Shown here: piece after piece, positions 4,574 through 9,845 of the stretch | Layout: each line of letters starts with the position of its first letter | How positions within the stretch are numbered: the stretch's first letter is position 1 | Source: Candidatus Saccharibacteria bacterium UBA4215 | GTDB taxonomy: Bacteria > Patescibacteriota > Saccharimonadia > Saccharimonadales > Saccharimonadaceae | Assembly (NCBI GenBank): GCA_002381485.1 | Contig: DFTJ01000018.1 | Coordinates: 10,317-20,161, forward strand | Direction of reading: 5' to 3' | DNA: 9,845 bases | The notes under the pieces: generated by a model | Told to the model about the DNA's origin: nothing | The model's input: only the letters and a program-made list of their open reading frames with translations | The model's database searches: none | Position numbers and translations under genes: made by a program

Positions 4574-7500
4574 ATGGGGGTTACTACACAGTCAGCAATG
4601 ACATCGGGAGCGGCGTTACGGGCCTCTGATTATGTGCATCTGCATAATCATACACACCATAGTCTTTTAGATGGCCTCTCAAAGATTCCAGGCCTGGTCG
4701 ACAAGGTGAAGGAACTGGGCATGGAATCGGTGGCAATTACTGATCACGGTACGATGTCTGGGACGATTGAGTTTTATCAGGCTGCAAAAAGCGCCGGCAT
4801 AAAGCCAATTTTGGGCATGGAGGCCTACGTTGCGGCTCGGACTCGTTTTGATCGCGATCCACAAAAGGATAAAGCCCGCTATCACTTGACGATTCTCTCG
4901 ATGAACAAACAGGGCTACCAGAACTTAATGAAACTTAGTTCGCAGGCCAATCTTGAAGGAATGTATTACAAGCCTCGTATCGATCACGATTTGCTTGAAG
5001 AATTAAATGAAGGCCTGATTATTCTTTCTGGGTGTGCAAGTGGTGAATTGGGTGAGAATCTTCGATCTGATAACTACGAAGAGGCAAAGAGCATCGCCGC
5101 GTGGTATAAGAGTGTATTTGGCGATCGCTACTATCTTGAGCTTCAGGACCACGGTCACCCTGACGCACCGAAAGCTTGGGATGTTCAGGTCAAGATAAAT
5201 AAGTACTTACAGCAGCTCAGTAAAGAACTAGACATACCGATGGTGGTAACCAGCGATGGGCACTATTTAGAGCATGATGACCAGGACACGCACGAAATTC
5301 TATTGTGTGTCGGGACAGGCTCCTTTTTGAGTGACGAAAAAAGGATGTCGCTGAAAGATTTCGATTTGCATGTGACAGACCCGACAGAAATTATTGAGCG
5401 ATGGGGTGAGACAGAGCCTGACGCTGTGTTGAACGCAAAGCGGATTGCCGAGCGCTGCGATGTTGAGCTTGAGCTTGGAGGAATCTTAATCCCTACATTC
5501 CCAACACCTGATGGCTATGATGAGAAAAGCTATCTCCATACACTTGTGTTTCGCGGTCTCGCATGGCGGTATGGCGATGTAGAAGCTGCGCAAACCGAAG
5601 AATGGGACGTGGAGACTGCGCGTCAGCATATCCCGGAGCATGTTCTTGAGCGGGCTGATTATGAACTGGGCGTGATTGACCGGATGGGCTTTAATGGCTA
5701 TTTCTTGATTGTGCAGGATTTTATTAACTGGGGGAAAAGCCGAGGCATCATTTTTGGGCCTGGACGCGGTAGCGCCGCCGGCTCTATTGTTTCGTACGCT
5801 ATTCGCATTACCGAATTAGACCCACTGCAATACGACTTGCTGTTTGAGCGATTCTTAAACCCAGACCGTATTAGTATGCCTGACGTGGATATCGATATTC
5901 AGGATACGCGCCGTGACGAGGTGATCGCTTATTGTACTGAGAAGTATGGTGCTGACCGAGTGGCGAATATTGTTACGTTTGGTCGTATGGCTGCCCGTGC
6001 GGCAGTGCGTGATGTCGCTCGTGTTTTGCAGGTGCCCTATGCCGAAAGTGATCGTCTTGCAAAACTTGTGCCGCCCCCTGTGCAGGGTCGCCACGTGTTG
6101 CTGGCGAAGAGTGTGGTTGATGACCCTGACTTAAAGAACGAATACGAGAACAACCCAACGGCACGCCGAGTTTTTGATTATGCAATCCGTTTAGAAGGCA
6201 CGATTCGTAGTCACGGGGTGCATGCGGCGGGCGTGGTGATCGCACCGGATGAAATCGTCAAGTATACACCTGTCGAAATGTCGCAGAAGGGTGTGGTGGC
6301 GACACAATATCCGATGGGCCCAGTCGAGGAGCTCGGGCTATTGAAGATGGACTTCCTTGGGCTTTCAAACCTATCTATTATCAATAACGCCCTTCGTATT
6401 ATTAAGAAAGTACATAAAACAGACATTAACTTAGATGAGATTCCGCTTGATGACACGGCCACTTATGAGTTGTTTCAGCGTGGCGATACAACCGGTGTAT
6501 TCCAGCTTGAATCGGCCGGCATGAAACGCTATCTTCGTGAGTTAAAGCCCACTGTGTTTGACGACATTGTAGCGATGGTTGCGTTGTACCGACCAGGGCC
6601 GATGCAGTTTATTGATGATTTCATTAAGCGAAAGCACGGCGAGCGCGAGATCACATATATGCACCCAAAGATGGAGGAGGCTCTCAAATCCACATATGGT
6701 GTTTTGGTATACCAGGAGCAGGTTATGCAGATCTCAAAGGACCTGGCTGGTTTTACCGGGGGCGAGGCTGATACGCTTCGTAAAGCAATCGGTAAGAAGT
6801 TGATGGACGTTATGGCAAAAATGAAGCAGCGTTTTATTGACGGTGCGATCGAGCATTCCGGGGCAAAACGTCAGGACATGGAAGTATTCTGGAAGCAGTT
6901 GGAAGACTTTGCGGCCTACTGTTTTAATAAGTCGCATGCTGCTTGTTATGGCATGATTTCTTACTGGACGGCTTATCTGAAAGCTCATTATCCTGAAGCA
7001 TTTATGGCTGCATTAATGACAAGTGACCAAGGTGATCTTGACCGCTTGGCGATTGAGATGAATGAATGTAAGCACATGGGCATCAAAGTGCTGTCGCCGG
7101 ATGTCAACGAAAGCTTTGTTGAGTTCGCCGTTGTACCTGATCGTCATGAGATTCGCTTTGGTATGGCTGCAGTGAAGGGCGTGGGCGTTTCTGTAGTTGA
7201 TGAGATACTGCGTGCGCGGGAAGACGGAAAGTTCAAGGGCGTAGAGGATTTTGCGAAACGTGTTTCTACTTCACGTGTGAACAAGAAAGCTTGGGACTCG
7301 TTGATTCGCACCGGTGCATTTGACGCATTGGCTGATAGGTCCGATCTTCTTTTTAACCTAGAAACAATTCAAGGATTCGCCTCTAAGACTCAAAAAGAAG
7401 CGTTGAGCGGACAGACAGATTTATTTGGCGGAGCCTTGGGCGATGCAATTGCACAGCCAACAATCACAATGCAAGAGGCGCCAGTCAAGCATACCGAGAA

Positions 7501-8257
7501 GGAACGACTTGCTTGGGAGCGTGAATTACTAGGATTGTACATTAGTGCGCACCCGCTTGATAATTATGATACATACTTCCAGGAACAGACGGTTCCTGTG
7601 GTGGAAATGACAAGCGATATTGATGGTAAATCGCTCACGATTGGGGGTATTGTCGCAAGCGTACGAACGATTATTACGAAAAGTGGGTCTAAGATGGCCT
7701 TCGTAAAGCTCGAGGATAAAACTGGCGAGACCGAGCTTATCGTGTTCCCTAATTTGTTTGAGCAGGTAGGCGCCGGCCTTGCGCAAGATACCGTTATCCG
7801 TGCGACTGGAAAGGTGACCGCGCGAGATCGAGAAGGCAACATTGTCACTGAAGTAAAGATGATTGCCGATGATATTCAGATTGTTGATGATGAAGAACTT
7901 CGCAGCTACCAGTCTCATGGTCGCAAGATGGTCAAGCCTAAAGCAAGCCGAAAAGTTGTTGCCTCGCGCAAAAAGACGAATGCCGCCAGTCAGCCCGAAA
8001 AAGTCGCTCAAAAGCCGAAAGCCCTTGAGCAGCCGACCACGAAACTATACGTGCATGTTAAGGACCCTGACAATCAAGCGCTTCTAGTGCAGCTAAAACA
8101 AACCTGCAGCTTGCACCCTGGTGTGAGCGACATCGTTCTGGTGTTAGGCGATGAGAAAAAGTCAGCCATTAAAATGCCGTTTCGGGTTGATGACGGCGAG
8201 CCTCTTATCGGCATGTTGGTCAAACTGGTCGGCGAAGATGCGGTTATCGTTAAATAG
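4574..8257 (+). CDS. dnaE: DNA polymerase III alpha subunit
   Basis: The product is 1227 residues, uninterrupted, full length for DnaE-type replicative polymerase. PHP domain (about 20-290): HLHNHTHHSLLDG (22-34), ITDHGTM (55-61), GMEAYVA (81-87), SGCASGELG (152-160) and TSDGHY (226-231). The likely metal ligands H24, H26, D33, H58, E83, H104, C154, D228 and H230 are all present. The catalytic palm has GPGRGSAAGS (395-404) and PDVDID (436-441, aspartates D437 and D439), with the third aspartate in KMDFLGL (D593). The fingers carry YRPGPM. A clamp-binding motif QTDLF sits at 947-951. An OB fold follows (about 1016-1095), then a Lys-rich low-complexity linker (about 1114-1156) and a small C-terminal domain (1157-1227). 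An in-frame TAA at 4562-4564 rules out a longer start; ATG 4574 is first, with no Shine-Dalgarno site. An internal ATG at 4598 would remove 8 residues and is also possible. No intein is present. Confidence 0.98.
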   Translation: MGVTTQSAMTSGAALRASDYVHLHNHTHHSLLDGLSKIPGLVDKVKELGMESVAITDHGTMSGTIEFYQAAKSAGIKPILGMEAYVAARTRFDRDPQKDKARYHLTILSMNKQGYQNLMKLSSQANLEGMYYKPRIDHDLLEELNEGLIILSGCASGELGENLRSDNYEEAKSIAAWYKSVFGDRYYLELQDHGHPDAPKAWDVQVKINKYLQQLSKELDIPMVVTSDGHYLEHDDQDTHEILLCVGTGSFLSDEKRMSLKDFDLHVTDPTEIIERWGETEPDAVLNAKRIAERCDVELELGGILIPTFPTPDGYDEKSYLHTLVFRGLAWRYGDVEAAQTEEWDVETARQHIPEHVLERADYELGVIDRMGFNGYFLIVQDFINWGKSRGIIFGPGRGSAAGSIVSYAIRITELDPLQYDLLFERFLNPDRISMPDVDIDIQDTRRDEVIAYCTEKYGADRVANIVTFGRMAARAAVRDVARVLQVPYAESDRLAKLVPPPVQGRHVLLAKSVVDDPDLKNEYENNPTARRVFDYAIRLEGTIRSHGVHAAGVVIAPDEIVKYTPVEMSQKGVVATQYPMGPVEELGLLKMDFLGLSNLSIINNALRIIKKVHKTDINLDEIPLDDTATYELFQRGDTTGVFQLESAGMKRYLRELKPTVFDDIVAMVALYRPGPMQFIDDFIKRKHGEREITYMHPKMEEALKSTYGVLVYQEQVMQISKDLAGFTGGEADTLRKAIGKKLMDVMAKMKQRFIDGAIEHSGAKRQDMEVFWKQLEDFAAYCFNKSHAACYGMISYWTAYLKAHYPEAFMAALMTSDQGDLDRLAIEMNECKHMGIKVLSPDVNESFVEFAVVPDRHEIRFGMAAVKGVGVSVVDEILRAREDGKFKGVEDFAKRVSTSRVNKKAWDSLIRTGAFDALADRSDLLFNLETIQGFASKTQKEALSGQTDLFGGALGDAIAQPTITMQEAPVKHTEKERLAWERELLGLYISAHPLDNYDTYFQEQTVPVVEMTSDIDGKSLTIGGIVASVRTIITKSGSKMAFVKLEDKTGETELIVFPNLFEQVGAGLAQDTVIRATGKVTARDREGNIVTEVKMIADDIQIVDDEELRSYQSHGRKMVKPKASRKVVASRKKTNAASQPEKVAQKPKALEQPTTKLYVHVKDPDNQALLVQLKQTCSLHPGVSDIVLVLGDEKKSAIKMPFRVDDGEPLIGMLVKLVGEDAVIVK

Positions 8258-8735
8258 TCAGCTGGTATAAGGCGATACCAGTGGCGATACTTACGTTGAA
8301 CGATTCTTTTTTGCCTACCATGGGGATTTCAATAATATCATCGCACTGTTTTAGCAAGTCCGGTGCTATGCCGTCTACTTCTTCACCGATAACAAGCGCA
8401 ACCTTTTCGGGTGCGCTATAGGAAGCTAGTGAGGTGCTTCGGTCGGCCTGCTCGAGTGCTACTATCCTGTAGCCATCCTTTTTGAGCGATGAGAGAGGTG
8501 GAAAATCGGCGTATTCGAATGGGACTATTTGTTCGGCTCCTAGAGCGGTTTTGTGAATTTGGCGAGTCAGTTTGTCGCGGATGTGTGGCAGACGCTTATC
8601 TGCGGCGATCGTTGGGTAGGGTGTGTAGCCGCTGAGGATGATCCGGCTGACACCAAAGCCATCAGCAGTTCGAAAGAGTGAGCCGACGTTGTGTGTCGAG
8701 CGAATATTGTGGGCAATAAGGATGATGTCGGGCAT
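8250..8735 (-). CDS. SpoU/TrmH-family RNA 2'-O-methyltransferase
   Basis: The product has 161 residues and is the minimal SPOUT methyltransferase, lacking the N-terminal RNA-binding extension of rRNA enzymes such as RlmB and close in size to TrmL-type tRNA enzymes. Motif 1 is HNVGSLFRTADGFG (15-28) with N16 and the conserved R22. Motif 2 is VALVIGEEVDGI (112-123) and motif 3 is EIPMVGKKESFNVSIATGIA (136-155), which together form the trefoil knot that binds S-adenosylmethionine. It transfers a methyl group to a ribose 2'-OH in tRNA or rRNA; the target cannot be told from sequence alone. The gene is convergent with dnaE, and its TAA lies inside the last codons of dnaE (8-base overlap). The start at 8735 is the first ATG after the promoter and directly opens the conserved MPDIILIAHNIRSTHNVGS region. 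Family is very secure; specificity is not. Confidence 0.93.
   Translation of the reverse strand: MPDIILIAHNIRSTHNVGSLFRTADGFGVSRIILSGYTPYPTIAADKRLPHIRDKLTRQIHKTALGAEQIVPFEYADFPPLSSLKKDGYRIVALEQADRSTSLASYSAPEKVALVIGEEVDGIAPDLLKQCDDIIEIPMVGKKESFNVSIATGIALYQLTI
8262..8281. repeat. Perfect inverted repeat at the dnaE/methyltransferase convergence
   Basis: CTGGTAT (8262-8268) and ATACCAG (8275-8281) are perfect inverted copies around a 6-base loop, starting 5 bases after the dnaE stop. The hairpin could help end dnaE transcription, but there is no U-tract on either strand and the sequence also encodes the conserved TGIALYQ end of the methyltransferase, so it may be incidental. Confidence 0.3.
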
Positions 8736-8741
8736 GGAGGC

Positions 8742-8770
8742 ATTATATCACTATAAAATGCTTATGTTTT
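8742..8770 (-). promoter_or_regulatory. Extended -10 promoter for the methyltransferase; transcript probably leaderless
   Basis: Read on the minus strand, TGATATAAT (8750 to 8742) is a perfect extended -10 element (TGn followed by TATAAT), and only the 6 bases GCCTCC separate it from the ATG at 8735. Transcription should therefore begin at the start codon itself. A weak -35 (AAAACA, 8770 to 8765) lies 17 bases upstream. No ribosome site is possible between promoter and start. Confidence 0.7.
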
Positions 8771-8771
8771 T

Positions 8772-8780
8772 TGCTAAGAT
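8772..8780 (+). promoter_or_regulatory. Candidate extended -10 promoter for the pilB-like gene
   Basis: TGCTAAGAT (TGn plus TAAGAT, 4 of 6 to TATAAT) ends 8 bases before the ATG at 8789, consistent with a start of transcription at or near the start codon. An alternative is TATAAA at 8752-8757, which would give a leader of about 24 bases with a weak GAGG ribosome site at 8781-8784. The sequence does not decide between them. The 53-base region also carries the divergent methyltransferase promoter. Confidence 0.4.
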
Positions 8781-8788
8781 GAGGGGTA

Positions 8789-9845
8789 ATGGACGAAGAC
8801 AAAATTCAAGCACAGCGCCGTGATCAAGATGAGCAGGCGACTCAGAGCCGCGCGGCCATTCTTGGGGTACCCTATTTAGACACCCGTAGCCTTGAAGATA
8901 CTATCGAGCTCGTACCGGATGTTTTGCCAATCGAAGAGATGCATCGGAGCCGGATTGTTCCTTTGCGAGCGGGGGACGACTCGAATGCCTGGCAGTTCGG
9001 CATCACCACCCAGACGCCACAATCGCTACTGGGCCAGTTGAAAGAGAAGTACGCTGCTGATGCTCATAATGTCGGCTTTTCGCTGATCAGCTTATCGGGT
9101 TTTGCCAAGCTGATGGCACGCTATGATCCACCTGTCGTAGCGACATATAACGACATTCAGATTGCTTCGGCGGGCGATAGTGAGACTATCAAGCAAGTGA
9201 GCGACACGCTGAACTCTGTGAGCAGTGACAAGGTGTTTGACTTTTTGATTGACCAGGCTGACAAGCTGGGCGCAAGTGATATTCACGTCGAGAATCAACG
9301 GAATGGCATACGGATTCGTATGCGTATCGACGGTGCCCTCCATCCTGTCGCCGAGCTAAATAGTGATCGATATCGTATTCTGTTGGGTGCTCTTGCGTCG
9401 CGCGCAAACCTTTCAACTGCTTCAACAGAACCGCAGTCTGGCCACTTGCAGAAAGAGATACCGAATGAGGACGGCACGACCCACCTGTTGAATTTACGTG
9501 TTGAGACCGTCCCTACAATGTATGGGCAAGATGCCGTCATGCGGCTATTCAACTATGATGAATCAATGCTTGATCTGGATCGATTGGGCATAGGTGACTC
9601 GGAGCGGCACGAGATCGATGAAATTATTAGTCACCCACGGGGCATGGTTTTGATGGTAGGGCCAACTGGAAGCGGAAAGTCAACCACTCTGTACAGTATG
9701 TTGAGCGCGCTTAATACAACTGACCGCAAGATTATTACACTTGAAGACCCAATCGAGTATAGCGTTCAGGGCATCTCTCAAATCCCAGTTGATACAACAG
9801 GCGGACAAAGCTTCGCTGATCATCTGCGCTCGGTGCTACGGCTTT
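8789..9845 (+). CDS. pilB: PilB/GspE-family type IV pilus assembly ATPase (3' end outside window)
   Basis: The first 352 residues are present, against about 560-580 for the family; the frame runs off the end. An in-frame TGA at 8780-8782 leaves ATG 8789 as the first possible start. The N-terminal MshEN/N1 region (about 20-115) has GVPYLDTRSLE, LVPDVLPIEEMHRSRIVPLR and FGITTQTP. The N2 domain has ASDIHVENQRNGIRIRMRIDG (162-182, motif spread) and RVETVPTMYGQDAVMRLF (237-254). The Walker A motif is GPTGSGKST (291-299, K297), the Asp box is TLEDPIEY (317-324), and FADHLRSVLR (342-351) leads to where Walker B would follow. Such ATPases are cytoplasmic hexamers that drive pilin polymerisation through an inner-membrane platform protein, for attachment, twitching or DNA uptake. 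PilT-type retraction ATPases lack this long N1 region, so PilB/GspE is favoured. Pili are known in Saccharibacteria; the exact symbol is a family-level guess. Confidence 0.92.
   Translation, partial: MDEDKIQAQRRDQDEQATQSRAAILGVPYLDTRSLEDTIELVPDVLPIEEMHRSRIVPLRAGDDSNAWQFGITTQTPQSLLGQLKEKYAADAHNVGFSLISLSGFAKLMARYDPPVVATYNDIQIASAGDSETIKQVSDTLNSVSSDKVFDFLIDQADKLGASDIHVENQRNGIRIRMRIDGALHPVAELNSDRYRILLGALASRANLSTASTEPQSGHLQKEIPNEDGTTHLLNLRVETVPTMYGQDAVMRLFNYDESMLDLDRLGIGDSERHEIDEIISHPRGMVLMVGPTGSGKSTTLYSMLSALNTTDRKIITLEDPIEYSVQGISQIPVDTTGGQSFADHLRSVLRL

Noticed and set aside
7529..8011. A 160-codon open frame on the minus strand opposite the end of dnaE.
   Set aside because: It is antisense to clearly coding dnaE sequence (OB fold and linker), has no recognisable domain and no promoter or ribosome site.
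4574..8257. Intein or split arrangement in dnaE, which is common for this gene.
   Set aside because: All polymerase motifs follow in normal order and spacing in one 1227-residue frame, with no intein-like block.
8271..8290. Direct repeat GGCGATAC at 8271-8278 and 8283-8290.
   Set aside because: The 12-base period is explained by the methyltransferase encoding SIATGIA, where the IA step repeats.

Overview
The window is a gene-dense stretch of bacterial chromosome with no gap longer than 71 bases between genes. It looks like a member of the Patescibacteria (Candidate Phyla Radiation), with Candidatus Saccharibacteria (TM7) my best guess. The reasons are the GatA/GatB style, the small YtxH-type and DUF5665-type membrane proteins, a PilB-type ATPase, very short spacers and a mix of Shine-Dalgarno and apparently leaderless starts. 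This assignment comes from recognising gene families by eye, so phylum is moderately certain and genus is not assignable. TGA, TAA and TAG all act as stops here. In particular, TGA ends gatA and gatB, so the UGA-as-glycine code of Gracilibacteria/SR1 does not apply.

Layout: (1) 1-3493 is one tight plus-strand operon: the end of gatA, a small membrane-anchored protein with a HEPN-like RxxxxH motif, gatB, and galU. The junctions are 1-base stop/start overlaps or a 3-base gap. GatA and GatB are subunits of the GatCAB amidotransferase, which makes Gln-tRNA and/or Asn-tRNA by the indirect route; GalU makes UDP-glucose. (2) 3494-4149 is a promoter followed by two small envelope proteins (single-TM YtxG/DUF948-like, then YtxH-like), closed by a strong hairpin terminator. 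(3) 4209-4508 is a DUF5665-like membrane protein with a -10 box just 6 bases before its ATG. (4) 4557-8257 is dnaE, a 1227-residue replicative DNA polymerase III alpha subunit with an apparently intact PHP exonuclease site and a clamp-binding motif. (5) 8250-8735 on the minus strand is a SpoU/TrmH-type RNA 2'-O-methyltransferase, convergent with dnaE and overlapping it by 8 bases. (6) From 8789 the plus strand carries the first 352 residues of a PilB/GspE-type pilus assembly ATPase, divergent from the methyltransferase across a 53-base promoter region.

Most genes are housekeeping: translation fidelity, sugar-nucleotide supply, replication, RNA modification. They are joined by envelope and type IV pilus functions. 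I see no mobile element, CRISPR array, tRNA, rRNA or defence island. The points that most deserve a second look are the HEPN-like membrane protein embedded between gatA and gatB, the repeated GTATACT promoter box before three consecutive transcription units, and several starts that look leaderless.
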